A stretch of DNA of 64,000 nt. It comes from Myxococcales bacterium (GTDB lineage Bacteria; Myxococcota_A; UBA796; GCA-2862545). The notes under the pieces were generated by a model, which worked only from the letters and a program-made list of their open reading frames with translations, ran no database searches and had not been told where the DNA came from. Of the stretch, positions 37,627 to 46,200 are shown piece after piece. The stretch lies in assembly GCA_019634415.1 (NCBI GenBank), contig JAHQVJ010000161.1, positions 40,960 through 104,959 of the forward strand. Reading direction: 5' to 3'. A program made the translations under genes and the position numbers. Each line of letters starts with the position of its first letter. The first letter of the stretch is position 1.

Positions 37627-38868
37627 CTACCTCAAGAGCTCGCGGGCGGCCTGCAGGTCCCTCGAAGGAATCCGGAACGGTGGCCCACCGGCCTCGTCCT
37701 GTGCGGAGTGCACGTCCACGTGTAGCGGGCCCAGGGCAACGCTGCGCGACGTCTCCCCTTCCCATACGGTCACGCCGCCCCAGCGATCCTCCACTGCTGG
37801 TGGCGCTGCTCGCTCGTAGCGCACACCCACGTCGGCGAGTGCCTGCACGAGATCGAGGGCATCGGCACGCTCGTATCCCTCGGCAGCCCAGACGCCCGAC
37901 TCGCGCATCAGCGTGACGCTCTGGTCGCCGAGGGTGACCTCGACGCGGTCCGAGCGATCGAGGTCGATGCCAAAGGCCTCGCGAACCCCCAGATCGGAGG
38001 GCCCCTGCTCGAGGAGCATCAAGGCGTCCGACACCACGGTGCCGCGCCTGTCGTCGGGGGCCCACACCAGCGTGCCGAGCGGCGTGTCCTCGCCCACCCG
38101 AGCCACCAGGCGAGTTCCGTCGTCGAGCTCCACGGTCGCCGTCCGAAGGGGCTGGGCGATCTCCTCCTCGAGATCCAAGATGGCATCGAACCGAACGTCC
38201 AGCAGCCCCATCACGAGGTCGTCCACTCGGTCGGGATCGGCTCGACCGAAGCCATCGAGCCACCACTGGGTCCCCTCGCCTCGTGCTCGGAGCGTACCGT
38301 TCGGCCCCCACAGCTCCACGGCTCTCACGCGGGCCGGATCGAACGACAGCAGTCGATGATCGCGGAACGCTGCGGCGTCGATCAGCAGCTCTCGGTGGAG
38401 ATCGCCACGCAAGGCGACCACGCTGCCATCGCTTCGTCGCGCGTAGGTGCCGTAGCCCACGGGCGTCAGCAAGCCAACGGCCAGTCCGTGGGTGCGGCCA
38501 GAGGACATCGTCAGGGAGACCTGAAGATGAGGAGGGTCACCCAAACCGTAGGGCTCTCCATCCTCGTCTGGGGACGCCACGATCTCGTCCACCTGAAGCC
38601 CTGCGAGGGAGAGCAGGAGCTGCTCCACCCGACGCTCGTCGACCCGAGTGTCCATCAGCGGCTGCGATAGGCTCCAGGTCTCGGCTTCCCGCAGTAGCAC
38701 CACCGTGTCGTCCGGTCGGACCACCTCTACCCGGGTGACGTCGACCACCGGTAGCGTCCACAACGGGGTCTGCTCCTCCTGTGAGGAGCCGTCGCTCCGC
38801 ATCAGCCACCAGGACAGGAACACGAGGACCAGCGACAGACCGACGATCGCCCGACTGTTGGTGTCCAT
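37627..38868 (-). CDS. DUF4340 domain protein, membrane-anchored
   Basis: The 413-residue product has one N-terminal transmembrane helix (~9-23, VGLSLVLVFLSWWLM) and then beta-rich repeats of the DUF4340 type (VTRVEVVRPDDTVVLLREAETWSL, later VRAVELWGPNGTLRARGEGTQWWL and DRVEVTLGDQSVTLMRESGVWAAEG). In Bacteroidota and Myxococcota such proteins often accompany gliding-type ABC transporter genes, but none is adjacent here. The ATG at 38868 lies three bases after the grpE stop. Function unknown. Confidence 0.8.
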   Translation of the reverse strand: MDTNSRAIVGLSLVLVFLSWWLMRSDGSSQEEQTPLWTLPVVDVTRVEVVRPDDTVVLLREAETWSLSQPLMDTRVDERRVEQLLLSLAGLQVDEIVASPDEDGEPYGLGDPPHLQVSLTMSSGRTHGLAVGLLTPVGYGTYARRSDGSVVALRGDLHRELLIDAAAFRDHRLLSFDPARVRAVELWGPNGTLRARGEGTQWWLDGFGRADPDRVDDLVMGLLDVRFDAILDLEEEIAQPLRTATVELDDGTRLVARVGEDTPLGTLVWAPDDRRGTVVSDALMLLEQGPSDLGVREAFGIDLDRSDRVEVTLGDQSVTLMRESGVWAAEGYERADALDLVQALADVGVRYERAAPPAVEDRWGGVTVWEGETSRSVALGPLHVDVHSAQDEAGGPPFRIPSRDLQAARELLR

Positions 38869-38871
38869 CGG

Positions 38872-39549
38872 TCAGGCGTCCGCCTCTCCGTCTGCCTCCT
38901 GGTACTTGCCCACCACGACCTGCGCAGCCTGCAGCACCCGTCCCCTCACCGAGTAGCCAGCCGTGTGCACCGTGAGCACCCGACCGTCCTGGCTCGCGTC
39001 CAATACCGGGGTGACGGCCAGGGCCTCGTGCAGGTTCGGATCGAAGACGGACCCTTCTCCGGGCACCTCTTCCAGCCCGAGCTTGGTCATGGCCTCCATG
39101 AACTGGTGCTGCACCATCTTGAGGCCGTCCAGCAGTCCAGCGTTGGTGGACTCGGCATCGATGGCCGTGGCCACCGAGCGCTTCAGATTCATCACCGGAT
39201 CGAAGAAGGTCTTGGCAAGAGAGAACGCCTGCATCTCGCCGTCGAGCTTGGCCCTCGCTTCCTGGCGTTCGCGGAACGCCTTCATCTCGGCTTGTAGATC
39301 CGTGTAGGCCTTGGACACCGTCCTCAAGCGGGCCTGCGCTTCCTGCAGCTGGCTCTTGGCCGTGGCCGACTCGGCCTCCAGCTCTCGGATCTTGGCTTGC
39401 TCGGGGGTGAGCTGCTCCACGGCGTCCGACACGGCGACCTCCGGCTCTTGCGGGTCGGTGCGACCATCTGCACCTGCGGGTTCGTCAGACACGGACTCGG
39501 GGGAGGCGGGAGCGCCACTCTGCACACCGTCTTTCTCGTCTTCACCCAT
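38872..39549 (-). CDS. grpE: GrpE nucleotide exchange factor
   Basis: This 225-residue co-chaperone releases ADP from DnaK. An acidic disordered leader (1-55) is followed by a long coiled coil (AKIRELEAESATAKSQLQEAQARL) and the C-terminal beta domain with the diagnostic VPGEGSVFDPNLHEAL and AAQVVVGK. The family's usual helix G...NL..RV region is present as VMNLKRSVATAI. ATG 39549 has GGAG at normal spacing; a TTG 12 bases earlier would overlap it. dnaK and dnaJ are not adjacent. Confidence 0.88.
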   Translation of the reverse strand: MGEDEKDGVQSGAPASPESVSDEPAGADGRTDPQEPEVAVSDAVEQLTPEQAKIRELEAESATAKSQLQEAQARLRTVSKAYTDLQAEMKAFRERQEARAKLDGEMQAFSLAKTFFDPVMNLKRSVATAIDAESTNAGLLDGLKMVQHQFMEAMTKLGLEEVPGEGSVFDPNLHEALAVTPVLDASQDGRVLTVHTAGYSVRGRVLQAAQVVVGKYQEADGEADA

Positions 39550-39637
39550 GGGGGTCTCCAACTACGCCGAACACTAGTCCCGCGGACCACGGTGACAAGA
39601 CCGCTCCACGATCGCGCGCTTGCGGCGACGTGCGGAC

Positions 39638-40999
39638 CTAACTCACCACGAGGTCGTCGCGCGTGGTTCGGTGCAGGCGCCTGAGGCCCTGACTGATCTC
39701 CTCGAAGCGCTGGCGCGCCAACATCGAGTCGAGCTGGCGATGGAACGCAAACCAACCGAGTCCGGCCAAGAATGCGCCCAGCAGCGCGGCAGCGACGCCC
39801 GCCACCTGCTGCAGTGGGAAGGTGCCCAGCCCCACGAGCACCATGGCCGCGCCTCCGTAGATCATCCACGCACGCCACTGGATCCAGTGCTCGAGGTGCT
39901 GCAGATCTGCGTCGGCTCGACGATCGTCGGGATCGACACCGCGCCGACTACGCAGGACATCCAGGGCCTCTCGATGCCTACGCCGCTGCACGAGATGCAC
40001 GGCCAGCAGCGCCCGCGCGCTCACGAGGTCGGGCGATAGCTCGATGGCCTGTCGAAGGGCGGACTCTGCATCCTCGTCTCGACCCAGTCGTGACCGGCAC
40101 AAGCCCAGGTAGTGGAGGAGCACGCCGTCCTCGGGGAAGTAGCGCGACCCCACCAACGCGAGATCCTCGCCCACCAGGTGCTCTCCCAGGAACGCCGCGA
40201 GCATCGCGCCTGCCACATAGGCGTTGCGATGCCAGGGCTGGCTGACCACGAGCTCACGGCACCGCCTGAGGGCCGCCTCGTAGTCGCCGCGCCGCACGAT
40301 CTCGAGGATCTCGTCCCATGGGGTCGGGGCGATGTCGACGGGCCGCGCATCTCCTTTGGCGGACTGAACGAAGGACGAGAAGTCCGCTCCTCGACCCGTC
40401 AGTACGAAGCCACAGTCCACCGTGTGATGGAAGGCGATCAACCGCTCTGCGTCTCCCGCGTTCCGACCCATGCCCTCCAGCGACTTCAGAGACGCGAAGA
40501 ACACCTCCCTGGATTCGTCCGGAGACGTGCCGCCGAAGCGGTAGAAGTAGAGCAACATGCCGCTCTTGGCGTCTTGCGGCGTGACGTACCAGGTGCTGAA
40601 CGCCGTTTGCTGGGCATCTTCGACGCGGTCGAAGCGAATCTCCGGACGCCCCGTGACCGTGAGCACGCGGCAGAGGAAGGCTGCGAGCTCACCCGCCAGG
40701 TCGCCGAAGCTCTCCTCGGCTCCGGGCTGCCCCTCTGGTGTGCCCCATCCGTACCGATGGAAGTAGCTCCGCCGAAGCTGATCGATGCGTGATCTGCAGT
40801 GATTGACCTCGGCGCGGATCAGGTCGTTGTCTCGATAGCGGATGGGCGCGAAGGTGATGCGGCGCTGGTACAACCGGATCGAGTCCTCGAAGGTGTAGCG
40901 GCGCACCACACCGTCACGACCCACGATCTCCACGGGGAAGTCCACCAACTCGGTGTAGTCTTTCCGATCGTAGCGCTGGAGTTTCCAGTTCTTGTCCAT
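39638..40999 (-). CDS. TPR-containing protein with two C-terminal membrane helices
   Basis: The 453-residue product starts with a basic beta-rich domain (residues 1-90: VDFPVEIVGRDGVVRRYTFEDSIRLYQRRI, then CRSRIDQLRRSYFHRYGW) that I cannot assign. TPR-like repeats follow from ~225 to 375 (GDYEAALRRCRELVVSQPWH; LGLCRSRLGRDEDAESALRQAIELSPDLVSARALL). Two transmembrane helices are near 385-425 and a cytoplasmic tail ends it. It may be an inner-membrane scaffold. It is divergent from the ECF sigma operon across about 110 bases. Confidence 0.7.
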   Translation of the reverse strand: MDKNWKLQRYDRKDYTELVDFPVEIVGRDGVVRRYTFEDSIRLYQRRITFAPIRYRDNDLIRAEVNHCRSRIDQLRRSYFHRYGWGTPEGQPGAEESFGDLAGELAAFLCRVLTVTGRPEIRFDRVEDAQQTAFSTWYVTPQDAKSGMLLYFYRFGGTSPDESREVFFASLKSLEGMGRNAGDAERLIAFHHTVDCGFVLTGRGADFSSFVQSAKGDARPVDIAPTPWDEILEIVRRGDYEAALRRCRELVVSQPWHRNAYVAGAMLAAFLGEHLVGEDLALVGSRYFPEDGVLLHYLGLCRSRLGRDEDAESALRQAIELSPDLVSARALLAVHLVQRRRHREALDVLRSRRGVDPDDRRADADLQHLEHWIQWRAWMIYGGAAMVLVGLGTFPLQQVAGVAAALLGAFLAGLGWFAFHRQLDSMLARQRFEEISQGLRRLHRTTRDDLVVS

Positions 41000-41108
41000 G
41001 CTGGACCGACCACCTTCCGTCTGAGATTATCAGAGAACCGCATCGGTCGTGAAATAGGCGGTCTGCCACGTGCGTAACGCAGATCAGAACCCCTAGACGG
41101 AGATCACA

Positions 41109-41678
41109 CTGCTGGCCCTGCGACTTCACGAAGGAACCACGGACGAGCCCGCCCGCATCCTCGCCGCCAGGGATGGGGATCAGGGTGCACGCGCATGGCT
41201 GGTGGATCGCTGGACCGGTCCCGTCTACCGATTCTGCCGTCGCATGCTCAACAACGATCAGGATGGCTACGATGCCGCGCAAGACACCCTGGTCAAGGTG
41301 CTTCGGAACCTCCATCGCTACGATCCCAACCGCTCCTTCTCCACCTGGGTCTTCGGGATCGCTCGCAATACCTGCATCGACGAGCACCGGCGCAGGAAGC
41401 GACGCTCCTATGACGAGCCGAAGGACGTCGTCGATCTTCGGCCGTCTCCCATGCAGGACGTAGTGCGGAGCCAGCGAGCCGAGCTACTCGAGAAGGCGCT
41501 TCAGGACATTCCCCCGATGTATAGAGAAGTCCTCATTCTCTACCACTTCGAGCACAAGAAATACACAGAGATCGCCGAGGTGTTGGAACTGCCTCTCGGC
41601 ACGGTGATGAACCGCATCTTCCGTGCGCGCAAGAAGCTTCGGGCAGCCTACGAGATGCACGGCGGAGATCAGCCATGA
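41109..41678 (+). CDS. ECF-type RNA polymerase sigma factor, apparent CTG start
   Basis: This sigma factor has ~189 residues with region 2 (VYRFCRRMLNNDQDGYDAAQDTLVKVLRNL, then FSTWVFGIARNTCID) and region 4 (IPPMYREVLILYHFEHKKYTEIAEVLELPLGTVMNRIFRARKKLR). The conserved first helix (ILAARDGDQGARAWLVDRW) lies upstream of the first GTG (41202). The open frame before it, back to the TAG at 41094, contains no ATG, GTG or TTG. A CTG at 41109 with GGAG six bases upstream is the best start; ATC at 41103 is another option. The stop overlaps the anti-sigma ATG (ATGA). Confidence 0.85.
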   Translation: MLALRLHEGTTDEPARILAARDGDQGARAWLVDRWTGPVYRFCRRMLNNDQDGYDAAQDTLVKVLRNLHRYDPNRSFSTWVFGIARNTCIDEHRRRKRRSYDEPKDVVDLRPSPMQDVVRSQRAELLEKALQDIPPMYREVLILYHFEHKKYTEIAEVLELPLGTVMNRIFRARKKLRAAYEMHGGDQP

Positions 41679-42166
41679 GCCAGCACGTTCCGGAGGATCT
41701 GCTCCAGTCCTTCGTAGAGGGCGATGTGGGCGAGCAGCTTGCCATCCACATCGCAGAGCACATCGACGAGTGCCCTTCCTGTGCCACACGAGCCACCGGA
41801 ATGGAGCCCCTCGCCGCTGCCTTCGCCGCGATGGAAGACCCCGTCGCTCCACGAGAGTTGGCGCACACGGTCCTGGCGGAGCTGCGCCAGCCGGAGCGTG
41901 TTCCAGTCCTCGAGATCGGAGTGGGAGTCGGGCTGCTCCTGTGCTCGGCCGCCATGGCACTCGCGCTGCAGAGTCCCCTGGCGCTCGCTGCGGACTTCGC
42001 AGTGGCGCTCAACGCGGTGTCGGCCCTCGGTCGAGGTCTGGGTGCCACCTTGGGCTCGCTCCAGACTGTCCTGACCGTCTCGACGCTCCTGTCAGCCATC
42101 GGCGTGGCTGCCACGGTGCACTTCGCTGGTCAGCCCAGCGCTGCGCTGCTGCGGAGGGTGAGATGA
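41675..42166 (+). CDS. Membrane anti-sigma factor with zinc-finger-like motif
   Basis: The 163-residue product begins with a short helical cytoplasmic domain carrying an H-x3-H-x3-C-x2-C pattern (HIAEHIDECPSC), the ZAS-type zinc motif that clamps ECF sigma factors. Two or three hydrophobic helices follow (~80-105 and 125-150). ATG 41675 overlaps the sigma stop and the next gene overlaps this stop, so the three are coupled. Its pairing with the upstream sigma factor is inferred from position and domain; the signal is unknown. Confidence 0.85.
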   Translation: MSQHVPEDLLQSFVEGDVGEQLAIHIAEHIDECPSCATRATGMEPLAAAFAAMEDPVAPRELAHTVLAELRQPERVPVLEIGVGVGLLLCSAAMALALQSPLALAADFAVALNAVSALGRGLGATLGSLQTVLTVSTLLSAIGVAATVHFAGQPSAALLRRVR

Positions 42167-43200
42167 GCACTGCACTCATGACGGGCCTGCTGCTGGCCAC
42201 CACCTCGCCAGCGCTGGCCGAGCCCGTGGAGCAAGAGGTGGACACCACGGCCCAGGAGGCGGTGGACTCCGAGTGGGAGTTGTTGGAGGCCCAGCGTGCC
42301 GAGCTCGCCGCGGAGAGGGCAGCCGTCGAGACCCTCCGCACCGAGGTCGAGGCCCTGCAGGCATCCATCGAGGAGAAGTCCAAGACGCAACCCAACGCCG
42401 AGCGTCATGGACTCGGTGAGCCGATCACCGTCGCGGCCGAGGAGCGCGTCGACGAGGTCGTCGCCTTCGGCGGGGATGTCGTCGTCAGCGGCCACGTGGT
42501 CGGAGATGCCGTGTCGTTCGGTGGCAACGTTCACGTGGCCGAGGGAGGACGAGTCGAAGGAGACGCCGTGTCGTTCGGTGGCTCCGTCACGGTCGATGAA
42601 GGCGGCCGGCTCCTCGGCAACCGAGTGGCCATGGGAGGCCCCAACACGGGCATGGAGGTCCTCTCCGCCCTCGACCAGCACAATGCGGCGGGCAGCGTTC
42701 CCATCGCCTTCGATGCGACGCACGTGTTGCAGCAGATGTACCGCCGCCTCGTGCTGCTCCTGTCCGTCGCGGGAGCCGGCGTCTTGGTCGTGGGCCTGTT
42801 CCCCACGCGCGTGAGCGCTGTCGCACAGGATCTCGAGGTTCGTCCACTGCGCGCCGCGGTGGTGGGAATGCTGACGTCCGGATTCGTCGTGCTGTTCAGC
42901 GCGCTGTTCGCCGTCATCACCCTCGGCCTCGGTCTGCCCGTGAGTGCGCTGATGATGGGCTTGCTGGGCCTCGCCTGGCTGCTGGGCTTCGTCGGCTTGT
43001 GTCAGGCCGTCGGAGACCGGCTTCCCTTGGAGCGGCGCCCGCACGGTCGCTGGCTGGCGTTCCTCGTCGGCGTGGTGCTCGTGACCTTCTTCGGTAGCCT
43101 GCCCTGGATCGGCTGGTTCGTGGTGATGGCGTCGAGCATCATCGGTGTGGGTGCGGCCATCTCCACGCGCTTCGGAGCGGTGCACACCGTTCACACCTGA
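42163..43200 (+). CDS. Exported membrane protein with bactofilin-like beta repeats
   Basis: The 345-residue product has a signal peptide (MSTALMTGLLLATTSPALA) and a coiled coil (~40-75, LEAQRAELAAERAAVETLRTEV). Beta-solenoid repeats of the type VxGDAVSFGGxVxV follow at ~90-150, as in bactofilins and polymer-forming cytoskeletal proteins. Four C-terminal transmembrane helices fill ~195-330. The solenoid would face the periplasm if the signal is used. ATG 42163 overlaps the anti-sigma stop (ATGA) with GGAGGG upstream. It is the only apparent non-regulatory gene in the operon and so the probable effector or sensor of the sigma pathway. Confidence 0.75.
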   Translation: MSTALMTGLLLATTSPALAEPVEQEVDTTAQEAVDSEWELLEAQRAELAAERAAVETLRTEVEALQASIEEKSKTQPNAERHGLGEPITVAAEERVDEVVAFGGDVVVSGHVVGDAVSFGGNVHVAEGGRVEGDAVSFGGSVTVDEGGRLLGNRVAMGGPNTGMEVLSALDQHNAAGSVPIAFDATHVLQQMYRRLVLLLSVAGAGVLVVGLFPTRVSAVAQDLEVRPLRAAVVGMLTSGFVVLFSALFAVITLGLGLPVSALMMGLLGLAWLLGFVGLCQAVGDRLPLERRPHGRWLAFLVGVVLVTFFGSLPWIGWFVVMASSIIGVGAAISTRFGAVHTVHT

Positions 43201-43241
43201 CGGGCAGGCGGCCGGGCGACCTCGGCTCACCCTCCCCTTGC

Positions 43242-46200
43242 CTAGGGCATGCGTCGCTTGAGAACGCCCTCGATCTGGCTGGGATCTGCCAACGGGTTGG
43301 CCCCCAGCTCTTCTGCGAGCGTTCGATCGAGCACACCTGCCTCCCTCAGGCAGCGCTGTGCCTCCGACTTGCGACCGGCATCCTGCCACGCCAGTGCACG
43401 CACGAGCAGCAACAGTGCCCGATGCGGCCGGACCAGATCCTCGTCCAGCTGCAGTGCCTTCTCCGCCAGCTCCCCTGCATCCCGGTAGGTCTTGCGACGC
43501 AGCGCCAGCTCCGCCAGGCGCAGGAACGCCAGCGGCTGATGGGGATCGAAGTCGAGGGAGCGTTGGTAGTGCTGCGCGGCTTTGTCTTGCCGCTGCATGT
43601 GCACGTCGAGGATGCGCCCCTTGGTCATGTAGGCGTCGATGACGTCTTCGGGCACCACTGCATGGTAGATGATGTTGTTGTAGACGTTGAGCAGGTTGCT
43701 CCAATCCTTCCGATCGTTGAGCACCAGCGCCATGCCCTTCAGGGCGCCCACATGGTTGGGATGTAGCTCGAGGGCCTTGTTGAACCGCTTGTAGGCTTTG
43801 TCCGTGTTGCCTAGCTCCCGCTCCACCAGCCCGAGCTGGGTGTAGGTGGTGGCAGCCTGCTGGCGGTCACCGTGGCCGCCCGACAGCTGCAGCAGCGCTC
43901 GGTAGACCTCTTCGGCTTTTCGCCACTCCTGAGCTTCGGTGTAGAGGGGACCGATGGCTTGAAGGCTCGGAAGGTGGGTGGGATTGAGCTCGAGGGCCCG
44001 GGAATAGCGCTTGAGCGCACTGCCGTGGTCGCCTTGCGCACGCAGCATCTCGGCGAAGAAGAAGTAGAACGACGACAGCTCCATGCGCGTGTCGAAGTCC
44101 TCGAGATCCTGGTTCGCCTCGACGAATGGCTCGAGACGGCGGCTGATGGCGAGGGCCTCGGGATGCGCGCCCGTCTCGAACAAGTGGGACGCCATGAAGC
44201 GCAACGACGGCTCGTGGTTGTCGTCGACGTCGAGGATCTGCCGATAGAAGTCGGCCGCAGCGCTCCGATCGTGACGAGCCTCCACCTCGAGGCGCGCAGC
44301 CGCGAGGAGCGCTTCCACTCGTGCCGACGTACCGACGTCTGCGCGGGCCTGCAGCGCCAGTGCGCCAACGGCAGCACCCCAGTCGGCACGCGCACGGGCG
44401 AGGCCCTCGAGCCGCTTCGCCGCGATGGCGTCGGGAGGGGTCACCGCCACGGCTTGCTGATAGAACTTCGCCGCGTCGTCTCGACCGAGGTGGTCTTCAC
44501 ACGCCATGCCGACGCGACGCAGCAGCGCACCACGCTCCGCCCCGCTGCTCACCTCGGCCAATGCTGCGCCGGCGTCCACGAAGACGTCCCACGCCTGCTC
44601 CGCCTCCGACAAGGCGAGCAGCTTCTCGAGGCCTGGCCGATCGGTGGGTGCCAGCTCCACCAACGCTCGCCATGCCTGCATCGTCTGGCTCGGGTCCTTC
44701 ACGCGCGTCTCGTGGACCTCGGCGATCTGTCGCCTCAGCTCCACCTTGCGCTGCCCTTGGGACACACCGACCTCACGCTCCATCACGGAGACCAGCGCGG
44801 TCCAGTCGCCTTGGCTCTCGGCCAGCCGCTTGAGCCCTTCCAGCGCCTCCACGTCCGTCGGTAGGTGTCCGAGGGCGTCTAGATAGGCTTGCCGTGCGTC
44901 GTCGAGCTTTCCGGCACGTTGATGCACCTCGCCTACCCGGCGCTGGTAGCGCGCCGCTTCCTCGGTGCTGGATGCGGAGTCGGCCAACGCACGGAGGTAG
45001 CCGATGGCCATCTCCACGTCGCCTCGTGCGCCGGCGATACGGGCCAGGGCCTCCGTGACCTCTCGATCGTCGGGAGACTCCTCGTGGAGCTGCCGGTAGA
45101 GATCCCAGGCTGCGTCGGTGTCGGCCAGATGCTCTGCCAAGATCCAGCGCTTTCGCTGGTCGGCCTCGGCGAGCACCTGGGGATCGTGGCAGAGGCCTTG
45201 ACGTCGCACGAGGGTGGCGTACGCCTCTTGCCACTGCTCGTCGGCCTCGTACAGGAGCTCCAACAACAACGCGTTGCTCAGGTGCTGTGCTGCAGTGGCC
45301 TGCGCCTCGCCCGCGGCCACCAACACCTCGGCTCCACGACCGGGATGGCCTGCCTGGCCGAGGGCGATGGCACGCCGGGTGGGTGGGAGCCCCTCGACGG
45401 CGCCGATACCCTCGGCATCCTGCTTCCCCACCAGCCCGCGCACCACGCCGTCACGGGGCGCTTCCGAGTGAGGACGCCCGGCTGCTGCGATCCGCCAGAA
45501 CTCGAGCGCCTCCTCGTGCTTGCCGGAGGCCTGCAGCTGCATTCCGGTCCACGAGCCGTAGGCCGCCGACAGCGGTGCCGACTTCGCGTGGCGCGCGATG
45601 GTCGCATAGGCGCGCAGCATGGCCTCGGAGTCCCCCAGCTGCTGCGCCAAGGTGGCCGCGCGCGCGGCCACCCCGAGTGCCTGGGGAGAGTGCTCGAGCA
45701 GCCCCATGAGCTGTGGCAGGGACTCCGACGGCGGCACGGCCGCTGCCTGGAGACGAACGGCCTCCACTTGGTCGCCGGGCACCGAGGTGGCTCGGAGGAG
45801 CTCGACGGCTAGAGGCTGATCACCGAGACGCAGCGCCGTGCGGGCACATGCGCGGAGGGGCCGATCCTCCACGGGCATCTTCGCGATGCGCCGGAGCACC
45901 TCCAGCGCACGAGCGCCCTTGCCTGCACGCTCCAACAGGACGGCGGCCCGTGCGGCGACCCGCGCCTTGGAGGTCGTGGGGGTGCCCTCGAGTGCACGCA
46001 GGTAGATGTGCGTCAGCGACTCCTCGTCACCATCGGCGACGCAGTGGACCTCCAGCGCGGCCATGGCACCAGCATGATCCGAGCTCTCACTGAGGATTCG
46101 TTGCAGATCCTGCCGAGCCGCCGGGCCGGGCCCAGCAGCCTCGGCGGCGGCGAACAGGCTCCACGCCCGCTCCGACCGGCCCTCGGCGTGGCGGGCCTCC

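Noticed and set aside
41173..41463. An alternative frame beginning with ATG inside the sigma factor
   Set aside because: It is out of frame with the strongly conserved sigma regions 2 and 4 and has no homology of its own.
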